Shown piece by piece: positions 24,819 through 33,960 of a DNA stretch of 64,000 nt (its first letter is position 1; each line of letters starts with the position of its first letter). A model generated the notes under the pieces. It was not told where the DNA came from. It did not search any database and worked only from the letters and a program-made list of their open reading frames with translations. A program made the translations under genes and the position numbers. The DNA is from Haloferax larsenii JCM 13917 (GTDB lineage Archaea > Halobacteriota > Halobacteria > Halobacteriales > Haloferacaceae), in NCBI RefSeq assembly GCF_000336955.1, contig NZ_AOLI01000006.1:63224-127223 (forward strand). The letters run 5' to 3'.

Positions 24819-25514
24819 ATGAGTTGTATCGCGGAGTTTACGATTCGAAGTTGGGACCTCCCGTTGATGGGAGCCTTCGAGCGAGCACCCGAGATGCGAC
24901 TCGACGTGGAACAGACGATTACCACGGAGTCGGGACGACCGGTGCTCTTCGTCTGGGCCGACAGCGGCGACTTCGACGCCTTCGAGGCTGGCTTGGACGA
25001 CGACGAGACAGTCGTCGACCCCACACTGATGGAGTCCTTGCCCGAACAGCGCCTCTATCGTCTGTTCGTCGCCGACGATGCAGACACGACAGTGTTTCCG
25101 ACCGACGCCGAAGTCGGGGCGTCTCGACTCGATGCCTCGTTCACCGTCGACGGTCTCCACACCCGGATGCGATTCCCCGACCGCGACGCGCTGCGCTGCT
25201 ACCGGCAGCGGTGTGCCGAACGTGACGTAGAGATGTCCGTCCACCGAATCTACCGCGGTGACACGACCGACCAAAACGGCTACGGACTCAGCCCCAAACA
25301 ACGCCAAGTCCTGTCACTCGCCGCGAAACGTGGGTACTTCGAGGTTCCGAGAGAGGCCTCACTGACGGAACTCGCCGACGAGTTGGATATCTCGGCGCAG
25401 TCCACGTCCGAACGCCTCCGCCGAGGCGTCGACCAACTCGTCAGTGCGACGCTCGCTCCGGAGTCGAACCTCGATACCGGACCCGATTCGCCTTCGCTTC
25501 GGGACGGCGAGTAA
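24819..25514 (+). CDS. Bat-type helix-turn-helix transcriptional regulator
   Basis: This 231-residue protein combines an N-terminal sensory-like region (residues 1-150, starting MSCIAEFTIRSWDLPL) with the C-terminal HTH_10 domain of the bacterio-opsin activator family (LSPKQRQVLSLAAKRGYFEVPREASLTELADELDISAQS). Bat-type proteins are common haloarchaeal activators with unknown ligands. No cysteine cluster or PAS motif is evident. The 264 bases upstream contain no gene. It is followed 48 bases later by a UspA gene on the same strand, a possible target or partner. Confidence 0.85.
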   Translation: MSCIAEFTIRSWDLPLMGAFERAPEMRLDVEQTITTESGRPVLFVWADSGDFDAFEAGLDDDETVVDPTLMESLPEQRLYRLFVADDADTTVFPTDAEVGASRLDASFTVDGLHTRMRFPDRDALRCYRQRCAERDVEMSVHRIYRGDTTDQNGYGLSPKQRQVLSLAAKRGYFEVPREASLTELADELDISAQSTSERLRRGVDQLVSATLAPESNLDTGPDSPSLRDGE

Positions 25515-25562
25515 CGTGCATTCTGGGCCGGTTTTATCGCTCAGTCGTGCGTTTGATTCGAT

Positions 25563-26006
25563 ATGTTCGACCACATTCTCGTTCCGACAGACGGGAGCCG
25601 GCACGCGCTGCGGGCGGCCGAGTACGCGGGTGACCTTGCGGCGACCTACGGGGCAACGCTCCACGTCCTCTACGTCGTCGACGTCCGAACCACGCACGCC
25701 GACATGCCGCTCGACGATTCCGAGTCGCAGACACGTGGCCAGAAAGCTGTCCAAGCGGTCGCAGACATCGCGGCCGACCACGACGTGCCCGTCGAGACGG
25801 AGATTCGGGTTGGGGTTCCACACCAGGCCATCGTGGGATACAGCGACGAGCGCGACGTCGACCTCGTCGTGATGGGAACCCACGGAACCAGCGGACTGGA
25901 GCGGTACCTCATCGGGAGCGTCGCAGAACGAGTGATTCGTCTCTCTGACGTTCCGGTCATGTGTGTACCGCCTGCCGGTGCCGAGGACACGGCAAAAGAC
26001 GAGTAA
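25563..26006 (+). CDS. Universal stress protein (UspA family)
   Basis: This 147-residue protein begins MFDHILVPTDGS and carries the canonical nucleotide-binding loop GTHGTSGLERYLIGS (G-x2-G-x9-G-S). It is therefore probably an ATP-binding UspA protein. It is the best conserved of the five UspA-like genes in the window. Its tail faces another UspA gene on the opposite strand, and the 57 bases between the two stops include most of an 18-base triple repeat. A role in stress survival is inferred from the family. Confidence 0.9.
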   Translation: MFDHILVPTDGSRHALRAAEYAGDLAATYGATLHVLYVVDVRTTHADMPLDDSESQTRGQKAVQAVADIAADHDVPVETEIRVGVPHQAIVGYSDERDVDLVVMGTHGTSGLERYLIGSVAERVIRLSDVPVMCVPPAGAEDTAKDE

Positions 26007-26026
26007 CCGACTGCGAGAAGACTGCA

Positions 26027-26080
26027 GTCAGCGAGCGGTAGTCGGTCAGCAAACGGGAGTCAGTCAGCGAACGATAGTCA
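26027..26080. repeat. Three tandem 18-base repeats spanning a UspA stop codon
   Basis: Units at 26027-26044, 26045-26062 and 26063-26080 share GTCAGC, then AAACG- or GAGCG-like, then AGTC. The third unit overlaps the end of the minus-strand UspA gene and contains its stop codon. The other two copies lie beyond the stop and also contain TGA on that strand. Confidence 0.7.
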
Positions 26081-26507
26081 CGCTGACCGGCGCGCGCGTC
26101 GCGACGAGTTCGGCCACGCTCCCGAGGAGGAGATTCGTCTCTCCGGAGCGTCCGTGGCTCCCGACGTAAATCGCGTCCACGTCGGTGTCCCGAGCGTACT
26201 CGACGATAGCCCGAGCGGGGTCGCCGCGACGTGTCTCTGTCTCGACGTCGACACCGGTCCCGTCGGCGAGGGCGGTGAGTTCTTCGAATATTTCGTCGGC
26301 AATCTGCTCGGCTTTCTCGTACCACTCCGAGGACCCATGCAGTGGTTCGAGACTCACGTCTACGTCCAGCGGTGCGCTGTACCCGGGGTCGGACGGGTCG
26401 ATGACGTGGAAGGCGATGACAGTCGATTCGGCGTCGCCGAGCGCCTCCTCGAAGGCACGCTTCGAAAGTGGTGAGCCATCGACGGGAACGAGAATGGTGT
26501 CTGCCAT
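26064..26507 (-). CDS. Universal stress protein (UspA family)
   Basis: This 147-residue protein begins MADTILVPVDGSPLSKRAF and has the ATP-type loop GSHGRSGETNLLLGS. It is cytoplasmic, with no signal peptide. The start at 26507 is chosen because UspA proteins begin here; a 12-residue upstream extension is possible. It is convergent with another UspA gene and divergent from the TVP38-type gene, with 55 bases between them, so the two may share a control region. Confidence 0.9.
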   Translation of the reverse strand: MADTILVPVDGSPLSKRAFEEALGDAESTVIAFHVIDPSDPGYSAPLDVDVSLEPLHGSSEWYEKAEQIADEIFEELTALADGTGVDVETETRRGDPARAIVEYARDTDVDAIYVGSHGRSGETNLLLGSVAELVATRAPVSVTIVR

Positions 26508-26562
26508 GTGCGTAATTACGCTCTCTCGACACAAAAGCACTCCTGCGACTGGGTTTTTCTCG

Positions 26563-27291
26563 GTGGCGCGAGACGTGACACGCGTGGTTCGTGTCCCAAC
26601 ACTCTTCGAATCTCCCCGCGACCGATGGCGGACGCTCGTCCTCGTAAGTGTCCTCGTCGCCGCGGCAGTCGTCGGTGGGTCGCTCGTCGTCGAGCGCGTC
26701 CCGATTCTCGCCGACCCGCGAGCACTCCGTGCGTGGCTCCTTGACTTCGGTCCGCTCGCGCCGCTCGCGTTCGTCGGCGTCCAGATACTCCAGATTCTGG
26801 TCGCCCCGATTCCGGGACAGGCACTCGGCTTCGCCAGTGGCTATCTCTTCGGGGCGGCGCTGGGGACGCTGTACAGTATGATTGGTATCGTCGTCGGAAC
26901 GGCACTCGCCGTCGCACTCTCGCGGCACTTTGGCCGCCCCTACGTCGAACGAGTCGTCGCCACGGACACGCTCGACCGCTTCGACGGGCTCGTTGCAAAC
27001 CACGGCCTCGCAGTGCTGTTTCTGTTCTTTCTCGTCCCGGGGCTACCGGACGACGCGCTCTGTTTCGTCGCAGGGCTGACCGACATCCCCGTCCGACGTA
27101 TCGTCGCAGTCGCCGCCGTCGGACGACTCCCGGGCTTCCTTCTCGTGAACATCGCTGGCTCGGCGGCGGCCGACGCGAACGGGCCGCTTCTCGCCGTCGC
27201 CATCGGACTCCTCGCCGCCGCGTCGGTGTTCGGCTACCTCTATCGGACGCGACTCCTCGGCCTCGTCACCGACCGAACAGCCACTCGTTGA
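26563..27291 (+). CDS. TVP38/TMEM64 (DedA-like) membrane protein
   Basis: This protein of about 242 residues has five or six hydrophobic segments and the SNARE-associated/VTT core (GQALGFASGYLFGAALGTLYS, followed by FLVPGLPDDALCFVAGLTDI). VTT proteins act in lipid scrambling and membrane homeostasis in other organisms; the archaeal role is unknown. The start is uncertain because GTG codons occur at 26563, 26575 and 26584. Its last 26 bases overlap the end of the convergent Ca2+-ATPase gene. Confidence 0.82.
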   Translation: MARDVTRVVRVPTLFESPRDRWRTLVLVSVLVAAAVVGGSLVVERVPILADPRALRAWLLDFGPLAPLAFVGVQILQILVAPIPGQALGFASGYLFGAALGTLYSMIGIVVGTALAVALSRHFGRPYVERVVATDTLDRFDGLVANHGLAVLFLFFLVPGLPDDALCFVAGLTDIPVRRIVAVAAVGRLPGFLLVNIAGSAAADANGPLLAVAIGLLAAASVFGYLYRTRLLGLVTDRTATR

Positions 27292-29971
27292 CTCGGAAGA
27301 CCACGAGGTTCGCGAGGAGGAACGGGACGAACGCGCCCGCAACCCACCCCCACTCGCGGAGGCCGAGCGGAACGACGCCGAACGCGCCTGCGATGGGCGT
27401 GTAGAGAAGCAGCATGTGAAGCGCCAGCGAGAGACCGACCGCACCGACGAGCCACAGATTCGACAGTACCGAGAGTCGGTAGCGGAGCCTAACCGACTGC
27501 GTGCGAACCAACTCGGCGGTCACGAGGAACGTAAACAGGACCGTCTGTGCGACGACGAGGCTCCCGGATTCCGCGAGCGCATAGAAGAACGCGCCCAGTC
27601 CGGTCACGGTGAGCGCAACGCCGATACCGACGATAGACGCGATGGTCCGGTCGTCGAGGACGCCTTCGTCTCGTGGGCGCGGCGGGCGCTTCATGACGTC
27701 ACCCGACTTCGGGTCGGCACCGAGCGCGAGCGCCGGGAAGCCGTCGGTGACGAGATTGAGCCACAGCAGGGCAACCGGCGTGATGACGAGTCCAGACCCT
27801 GTGCCGAACACGTCCGGGAACAACAGTGCGCCGAGCAACGTTCCGAGGAAGACGACGAGCACTTCTCCGGCGTTGGCGGACAGGAGGTAGTTGACGAACT
27901 TGCGGACGTTGTCGAAGATTCCCCGGCCTTCGGCGATGGCGTCTCGGATGGTGACGAAGTTGTCGTCGCGGAGGACCACGTCTGACGCCCCCTGTGCGAC
28001 CTGCGTCCCGCGTTCGCCCATCGAGATACCCACGTCTGCGTTCCCGAGCGCCGGTGCGTCGTTGACGCCGTCTCCAGTCATCGCCACGGTGTAACCCACG
28101 TCTTGGAGCGCCCGAAGGATACGGACCTTGTGCTCGGGTTCGACGCGAGCGAACACGTGGGTCTCCTCGATTGCGTGGTGCAGCTCTGACTCGCTCATCT
28201 GGGCGATATCGCTGCCCGTGAGAACCGCGTCGGCGTCGATACCGACCTGCGTGGCGATGGCGCGAGCCGTCTGTGCGGTGTCGCCCGTGGCCATCGTGAC
28301 CTGAATACCTGCAGACTGGCAATCGGAGACGGCGGCGGCGACCCCCTCTCTCGGCGGGTCGGTCATCCCCTGCAGTCCGAGGAAGACCAACCCGGATTCG
28401 AGCGTCTCCCCGTCGGCGTCGGGGTCGACCGCGGGCGCGTACGCGAACCCCAACACGCGAAGCGCGTCGTCGGCGAACGAGGCCGTCGCAGCCTCGATTT
28501 CACTGCGGTACTCTTCGGTCAACGGTTCGATGTCGCCGTCGACAAGAATGCGGTCACAGCGGTCGAGGACGACTTCCGGACCGCCTTTCATGAGTGCGAC
28601 CGGACCGTCTCCCGGAGCGTCGAACTCGTCGACGACGACGGTCATTCGACGCCGCTCCGACGTGAACGGAACCTCGCTGAGTCTGTCGTCGACACCGTCG
28701 ACACCGGCGCTTTTAGCAGCCGCGAGAAGCGCGATTTCGGTCGGGTCGCCGCGATGCGTGCCATCGTCGAGAACCGTCGCGTCGTTACACGTCACGCCGC
28801 AGGCGAGAAGGGCGCTGAGTGCAGGGTCCATCTCGGTGGATTCACCGCCGAATTCGACAGCCCGTCTTCCCGGCACCCACGCTCTCGTGACCGTCATTCG
28901 GTTCTCGGTCAGCGTCCCCGTCTTGTCGGTGACGACGAAGTCAACCGCCCCGAGGCTCTGGACCACAGAGAGGTTGCGAACGAGCGCGTTTCGTTCGAGC
29001 AGCGTCCGCGACCCGAGTGCGAGCGTGAGCGTGACGACAGCGGGCAACCCTTCGGGGACGGCGGCAACCGCGAGCGTGACCGCGACGAGGAGGACGACAA
29101 CCGGGTCCGTCGCCGTGACGAACAACTGGATGAGCGCGATGACGACGATGAGTGCGACGATGCCGACGCCGATTCGCCGCCCGAGTCGGTCGACCTCGCG
29201 CTCGAACGGTGTCTTGCGCTGCCGGACGTTTTCGAGTTGGTCTGCGATGTCTCCGAGTTCGGTGTCCATGGCAGTACCGACGACGACCGCTTCGGCCCGC
29301 CCCCGAACGACTGTCGTGCCCGCGTGGAGGACACTCCGGTGTTCGGCGAGTGGTGTCGCTTCCGCGACCGATGCAGGTCCCTTCTCGACGGGAGTGCTCT
29401 CACCGGTTAGCGTCGATTCGTCTGCTCGGCAGTCGGCGGTGTCGAGAATCCGAGCGTCAGCGGGCACGGCGTCACCCGAATCGAGGATGAGGACGTCACC
29501 GGGGACGATGTCTTCCGCGGAAACCTCACGAAGCGACCCGCCACGGCGGACAGTCGTACTCGGCAGTGTGAGTTCCTTGAGTGCTTCGAGCGCCTTCTCA
29601 GCGCGGTAGTCCTGAATGAATCCGAAGATGCCGTTGCCGAACACGATGAGAAAGATGAGCGCGGCGTCGGTGTACTCCGGTTCGCGCCCCGGAAGCAGGC
29701 CGACCGCGAGCGAGAGGCCCGCAGCGACGAACAACAGGAGGATGAGCGGCCCGGTGAACTGTGAGACCAAAAGCGACAGTGGAGAGACGGACTCGTCTTC
29801 GACGAGTTTGTTTGGCCCGTAGCGTTCGAGTCGGCGTTCGGCCTCGTCGCTGTCGAGACCATCGGCACTGCTGTCGAGTCGAGAGAGCGCCGCATCTGGT
29901 TCGAGTGCGTGCCACGAGACGTCCGTCGCCTCTCCGTCGAGTGGTCGTTCACGCGTCGCCTGCTCGTGCAC
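27266..29971 (-). CDS. P-type Ca2+-transporting ATPase
   Basis: This 901-residue P2-type ATPase uses a phospho-aspartate intermediate to pump cations, most probably Ca2+ out of the cell. The actuator TGES is at 189-192, the phosphorylation motif DKTGT at 349-353, and the hinge TGDGVNDAPAL near 640. The transport sites match SERCA: PEGLP (306-310) in M4, NYLLSANAGEV in M5 and NLVTDGFPA in M6, which together can supply two Ca2+ sites. The N-terminal cation-ATPase domain starts near residue 18. It is monocistronic and overlaps the TVP38 gene tail by 26 bases. Mn2+ or another divalent ion cannot be excluded. Confidence 0.93.
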   Translation of the reverse strand: MHEQATRERPLDGEATDVSWHALEPDAALSRLDSSADGLDSDEAERRLERYGPNKLVEDESVSPLSLLVSQFTGPLILLLFVAAGLSLAVGLLPGREPEYTDAALIFLIVFGNGIFGFIQDYRAEKALEALKELTLPSTTVRRGGSLREVSAEDIVPGDVLILDSGDAVPADARILDTADCRADESTLTGESTPVEKGPASVAEATPLAEHRSVLHAGTTVVRGRAEAVVVGTAMDTELGDIADQLENVRQRKTPFEREVDRLGRRIGVGIVALIVVIALIQLFVTATDPVVVLLVAVTLAVAAVPEGLPAVVTLTLALGSRTLLERNALVRNLSVVQSLGAVDFVVTDKTGTLTENRMTVTRAWVPGRRAVEFGGESTEMDPALSALLACGVTCNDATVLDDGTHRGDPTEIALLAAAKSAGVDGVDDRLSEVPFTSERRRMTVVVDEFDAPGDGPVALMKGGPEVVLDRCDRILVDGDIEPLTEEYRSEIEAATASFADDALRVLGFAYAPAVDPDADGETLESGLVFLGLQGMTDPPREGVAAAVSDCQSAGIQVTMATGDTAQTARAIATQVGIDADAVLTGSDIAQMSESELHHAIEETHVFARVEPEHKVRILRALQDVGYTVAMTGDGVNDAPALGNADVGISMGERGTQVAQGASDVVLRDDNFVTIRDAIAEGRGIFDNVRKFVNYLLSANAGEVLVVFLGTLLGALLFPDVFGTGSGLVITPVALLWLNLVTDGFPALALGADPKSGDVMKRPPRPRDEGVLDDRTIASIVGIGVALTVTGLGAFFYALAESGSLVVAQTVLFTFLVTAELVRTQSVRLRYRLSVLSNLWLVGAVGLSLALHMLLLYTPIAGAFGVVPLGLREWGWVAGAFVPFLLANLVVFRVNEWLFGR

Positions 29972-30033
29972 GTTTCACGTGGACGACACGCGAGAAGGTA
30001 TGTCCACCGGCGATTCTCACAGACTTGTGGTAG

Positions 30034-30474
30034 TTACCGCGCCGTCTCCCGACCCGTCAACTCGTCGAAGTCGAGTTCGACCAGATGAACCTGAAGGTCG
30101 TCGATTTCTTCGTCGAAGATACGGACGCCACCGAACAGTTCGTTGATGGTGGCGTCGTCGGGAACCTCGTCGTCTGGAAGCGTTCGAACCGACCCGCGGG
30201 CCATGATGCTCCAAGAGTCCTTTCCGGCGTCTTCGTAACAGACGAACGTCGCTTCGGTCGTCGCCTCGACGAAGTCGAACTTCTCGCTGTCGCCGTCGTC
30301 GGTCAGGCGAAAGAGGAGTCGCCCACCCCCCGCGTCGTACGCGACGTGAACCGGGACGCCGTAGGCTCTCCCGTCGTCGGCGAGTGAGAGAATTCCCGAC
30401 GAGGCGTTCGCCAGTCGCTCGGCGACCTCGTCGTCGTCCAACCCGACCGTGTAGACGTACCTGATATCGTCCAT
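30034..30474 (-). CDS. Pyridoxamine-5'-phosphate-oxidase-like flavoprotein
   Basis: This 146-residue protein has the split-barrel fold of the PNPOx-like/F420 or flavin-dependent family. Visible segments are LSLADDGRAYGVPVHVAYD, a strand LLFRLTDDGDSEKFDFV and SWSIMARGSVRTL. Proteins of this type bind FMN, F420 or heme and reduce small molecules. The substrate is unknown. The start at 30474 (MDDIRYVYTVG) fits family length; an upstream ATG would add nine Cys/Arg-rich residues. Short repeats lie just upstream, between it and the next UspA-like gene. Confidence 0.8.
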   Translation of the reverse strand: MDDIRYVYTVGLDDDEVAERLANASSGILSLADDGRAYGVPVHVAYDAGGGRLLFRLTDDGDSEKFDFVEATTEATFVCYEDAGKDSWSIMARGSVRTLPDDEVPDDATINELFGGVRIFDEEIDDLQVHLVELDFDELTGRETAR

Positions 30475-30500
30475 ACCGGTCGGTTCGCGCCGCCGACACA

Positions 30501-30569
30501 TGAATGGGCTGCCGAGTTGGTGAGGCGAATCGGCTGCCGAGTGAGTGAGAGACTGAATGGGCTGCCGAG
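30501..30569. repeat. Dispersed 16-base repeats at a gene end
   Basis: TGAATGGGCTGCCGAG occurs at 30501-30516 and again at 30554-30569, with a partial copy near 30527-30541. The block lies between the PNPOx-like gene and the stop of the downstream-reading UspA-like gene. Confidence 0.65.
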
Positions 30570-30591
30570 GAGAATATGGGGTGGGTCTCCG

Positions 30592-31071
30592 TCAGTCGGT
30601 GAAGTAGAAGTCAGATTTGGGCAGCCGCTCTCGAACGTTCGGCGGTGCGTGTCGGACGATGTGCACGTCGTAGGTCTTGCCGCTCGCGACGTTGCCGCCG
30701 ACGCTGGCGAGTGGCGTGACGACGCGGCCCGCGTTTTCGCTCCCGACGAAGACGACATCCGCGTCTTCGTTGTGAGCCACTCGCTTGAGTTTCCCGACGA
30801 TTTCGCCGGGGGCCGGGAATCGACCCGCAGCGAGTGACCGAAACGATGCTCTCGGTGCGATTTTCACCGCGGTGCGGTGGAGTTCGCTGACGATGTCGTC
30901 TCGGTCGAAGTCGTCTTTCGACGGTATCCACCCCTGCTCGACGGCGTACTCTGCATCCTCGGGAACGACGGCGACCGCGAGAACGTCGTCGCCGGTCTGC
31001 TTCGCGTAGGTCGCGGCTCGATGGAGCGCTGCATTCGACAGCTGTGACCCGTTGTAGGCGACGATGTACAT
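30592..31071 (-). CDS. Divergent universal-stress-like protein
   Basis: This 159-residue protein starts MYIVAYNGSQLSNAALHRAA, the typical UspA first strand and helix. Its C-terminal half keeps the ADVVFVGSENAG strand but lacks the standard G-x2-G-x9-G-S loop, so it is probably not an ATP binder of the usual kind. A long middle region (residues 60-105) is extended relative to normal UspA. It is followed by a repeat-containing gap and precedes the PNPOx-like gene on the same strand. Confidence 0.75.
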   Translation of the reverse strand: MYIVAYNGSQLSNAALHRAATYAKQTGDDVLAVAVVPEDAEYAVEQGWIPSKDDFDRDDIVSELHRTAVKIAPRASFRSLAAGRFPAPGEIVGKLKRVAHNEDADVVFVGSENAGRVVTPLASVGGNVASGKTYDVHIVRHAPPNVRERLPKSDFYFTD

Positions 31072-31100
31072 ACCGGCTAGTTCGGCAGGAACCTGATAAG

Positions 31101-31430
31101 TCAGTCGTTGGCGAACGATTCGAGTTCAGATTCCAGTGACCCACCGAGACGGTCGAGCGCGTCCTGTGCGGCCGCCGCGACAGCCTCGGGGTCTCGAAAC
31201 GAATCGCCGAGCCCGGTCTCGCGGCGGTGCCACTCGCCGCCCGCCCGGGCGAAGATATCGACCCACCAGTAGAGTGTGAGTCCGCGTGAGAACTCCGTGA
31301 TAGTGACACGGAAGCGACTGTCTGGCGACTCGTAGACGACTTGCGACCGGGGGTCGTCGACGCTCGCGTCCACGTCGAGTTCGACTGTCCACCCCTCCGG
31401 CAGCGAGAGCGAGAAGGGGTCGTCTGTCAT
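31101..31430 (-). CDS. Small soluble protein of unknown function
   Basis: This 109-residue acidic protein begins MTDDPFSLSLPEGWTVELDV and contains TITEFSRGLTLYWWVDIFARAGGEWHRRETGL. A beta-strand-rich N-terminal half and a helical C-terminus ending SELESFAND are predicted. I do not recognise the family beyond being haloarchaeal in composition. The start at 31430 is the ATG nearest the conserved-looking region. It lies between the divergent UspA-like gene and the copper-ATPase gene, all on the minus strand and closely spaced, so it may be part of the same transcription unit. Confidence 0.65.
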   Translation of the reverse strand: MTDDPFSLSLPEGWTVELDVDASVDDPRSQVVYESPDSRFRVTITEFSRGLTLYWWVDIFARAGGEWHRRETGLGDSFRDPEAVAAAAQDALDRLGGSLESELESFAND

Positions 31431-31480
31431 CGTTCGTGAACGAACGACACGCAGTGACTTGACTAATGCGCTCGCGGCAG

Positions 31481-33958
31481 TTAGTCGAGCGACCGAGACG
31501 AGTTGGCGACGACGAGCAGACTCGACGTTCCCATGGCGATGGCGGCGAAAAGCGGGTTGAGGACGCCGAGCACCGCGAGCGGAATGGCGACCGCGTTGTA
31601 GCCGAACGCCCACGTCAGGTTCCCGCGAATACGGTGGTTCACCCCGGCCGACAGCGAGAATACGTCGGGAACCGCGTCGATGTCGCGGCCGACCAGCACC
31701 GCGTCTGCGGCGTCTCCAGCGATGTCCGTCCCGGTGCCGAGTGCGATACCGATGTCGGCGGCCGCGAGCGCCGGGGCGTCGTTACTCCCGTCGCCGACCA
31801 TCGCCACCGTCCCGCGACTCCGGAGGCGGTCGACCGTCTCGGCTTTCGCCTCCGGGGGCACGCCCGCGAACACGTCGGTCACGTCCGGGTGGTCACGGAA
31901 GCGGCGCGCGGCGCGCTCGGAATCGCCAGTCAGGACGACCACGTCGCGTCGGCCGTCGTCGGCGACGGCGGCGACGACGTCGTCCCACTCGTCTCGCGGT
32001 TCGTCGCCGACCACGAGGACGGCCTGTGCGCTGTCTCCCCGGCCGACGACGATGGGGACCGCACCCTCCTCGCGGGCGGCATCGATTGCCGCGGCGAGGT
32101 CGTCGCCGATGGCCATTCCCTCGTCTCGAAGGAGTGCCGGGTGGCCCACGACGACTCGTTCGCTCTCGGCGACTCCCGTGTCGCTCTCGGCACCTTCGAC
32201 GGTTCCCGTGTCGTCTTCGGACCCTTCGACGACGCCCGAGACTCCCCTGTCGTGGACAGTTACGGCGTCGGCGGGGAGGTCGGGTATGTCGAGTTCGCGC
32301 TCCTCGGCCGCCTCGACGACGGCCGTCGCGAGCGGGTGCGCAGAGAAGCGTTCCAGCGCGGCGGCCGCTTCGAGGGCAGAATCGGTGTCGCAATCCTCGG
32401 CGGACTCGACCCGCAGCACCGCCATGTCGCCGTCAGTCAGCGTCCCCGTCTTGTCGAAGACGACCACGTCGACGTCCGGGACGGCCTCGAAGACGGCTTC
32501 CGAGGCGACGACGATGCCGCGGCTCGCAGCGGTCTTGATACCCGAGGCGACCGCCAGCGGGGTTGCGAGTCCCAGCGCACACGGACACGAGACGATGAGC
32601 ACCGTGAGGCCGACGAGGAGTGCCGCGGTCGCCGACTGGCCGCCGTAGAGCGTCACGCCGAAGGCGACCACCGCGAGGACGAGCACCGTCGGGACGAAGA
32701 TGGTCGCCAGTTTGTCTGCGAGGCGCTGGACGCCCGAGCGAGCGCTCTGGATGTCCCAGAGCAGTTCGACCAGTCGGTCGAGCGTGCTGGTGGCGTCCTC
32801 GCCGACTTCGACGACCAGCGGGCGGTCGGTGACGACGGTCCCGCCGAGGACTTCGTCGCCGGGGCGTTTGGTTCGCGGCATCGACTCGCCCGTGACGAGT
32901 GCTTCGTCGACCGCGGCGGTCCCCTCGGCGATGGTCCCATCGACTGGGACGCGCTCGCCGGGGCGGACCTCGACTGAGTCACCGGGTTCGAGGGCGTCCA
33001 CGGGGACTGTCTCGACACCCTCCGCAGTGCGACGGCGAGCTTCTGAGACGCGAGACGCCGCGAGGTCCGAGAGCATACCGGCCGCCTTGCGCTTGATACG
33101 GTCTTCGTAGTAGTTGCCGAGCGTCACGACGAGGATGATGGCGACGGTCACGTCGAAGTAGACGTGGCTCTCACCGAGGACGACAGCGGCGGTCGAGTAG
33201 ACGTACGCGCTGGTCGCCGCGAGTGAGACGAGCAAGTCCATGTTCGGTTGGCCCGCGCGGAGGCTGACGACGGCCCCGCGAAGGATGGGAAAGCCCGTAT
33301 AGAACAGGACGATAGAGGTCATGAGCCAGATGTTGCCGAGGATGTACATCCCATCGAAGAAGCCGAGTTCGACGACCGGCGAGATGCCGACGTACGTCGG
33401 GTAGAGAAACAGGACGTACCACATCATCACCATCATCCCGAAGACGCCGCCGCCGATGACGAAGCGCGCGACCTGATTGTCGCTTCGCTCGGCAGCCGCT
33501 CGTTCTTCGGGGTCGCGGGTGCCGTACCCGTAGCGTGCGAGTGTCGACGAGAGGTCGTCGAGGTCGGTCTGCTCCGGGTCGTACGAGACCCGAACCATGT
33601 CGCTGGCGTAGCTCGCGTCGGCGGCGTAGACACCCTCGCAGTTCCGGGCCGTCCCGGAGACGAACGCCTCGCAGGTCGCACAGTGCATCCCGTCGACGGC
33701 CATGTAGGTTCGTTCGGCTCCGTCGGGGACGGTCTCTTCTTCCCCGGCGAGTTCGCGTTCGACCGTCTCGGGGTCTGCCGTGGCAGCATCCCCGAGCGTA
33801 CGCGTGATTTCGAGACACCCGCGGCAACAGAACGCCCCGTCTACGTCGTCGCCCGTAATCGGCGGTGACGGTGTCGGGAGGCCACAGAGGTCGCAGCCGT
33901 CGGTATCGGCGTCACCTGACTGGCCAGCAGACCGACGGGGCTGCGTTTTGGTCGCCAT
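31481..33958 (-). CDS. Copper-type heavy-metal P1B ATPase
   Basis: This 825-residue ATPase has the CPC metal motif at 458-460 and the phosphorylation motif DKTGT at 502-506. The N-terminus is cysteine-rich (CDLC at 22-25, CCRGC at 44-48), followed by an HMA domain with CATC at 93-96. This architecture resembles CcoI/FixI proteins, which supply copper for heme-copper oxidase assembly, more than simple CopA detoxification pumps. It is two bases downstream of a SafE-like gene and near the ba3 oxidase operon, which supports that reading. The start at 33958 gives MATKT; the much longer upstream frame overlaps the neighbour and is not real. Confidence 0.9.
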   Translation of the reverse strand: MATKTQPRRSAGQSGDADTDGCDLCGLPTPSPPITGDDVDGAFCCRGCLEITRTLGDAATADPETVERELAGEEETVPDGAERTYMAVDGMHCATCEAFVSGTARNCEGVYAADASYASDMVRVSYDPEQTDLDDLSSTLARYGYGTRDPEERAAAERSDNQVARFVIGGGVFGMMVMMWYVLFLYPTYVGISPVVELGFFDGMYILGNIWLMTSIVLFYTGFPILRGAVVSLRAGQPNMDLLVSLAATSAYVYSTAAVVLGESHVYFDVTVAIILVVTLGNYYEDRIKRKAAGMLSDLAASRVSEARRRTAEGVETVPVDALEPGDSVEVRPGERVPVDGTIAEGTAAVDEALVTGESMPRTKRPGDEVLGGTVVTDRPLVVEVGEDATSTLDRLVELLWDIQSARSGVQRLADKLATIFVPTVLVLAVVAFGVTLYGGQSATAALLVGLTVLIVSCPCALGLATPLAVASGIKTAASRGIVVASEAVFEAVPDVDVVVFDKTGTLTDGDMAVLRVESAEDCDTDSALEAAAALERFSAHPLATAVVEAAEERELDIPDLPADAVTVHDRGVSGVVEGSEDDTGTVEGAESDTGVAESERVVVGHPALLRDEGMAIGDDLAAAIDAAREEGAVPIVVGRGDSAQAVLVVGDEPRDEWDDVVAAVADDGRRDVVVLTGDSERAARRFRDHPDVTDVFAGVPPEAKAETVDRLRSRGTVAMVGDGSNDAPALAAADIGIALGTGTDIAGDAADAVLVGRDIDAVPDVFSLSAGVNHRIRGNLTWAFGYNAVAIPLAVLGVLNPLFAAIAMGTSSLLVVANSSRSLD

Positions 33959-33960
33959 CG

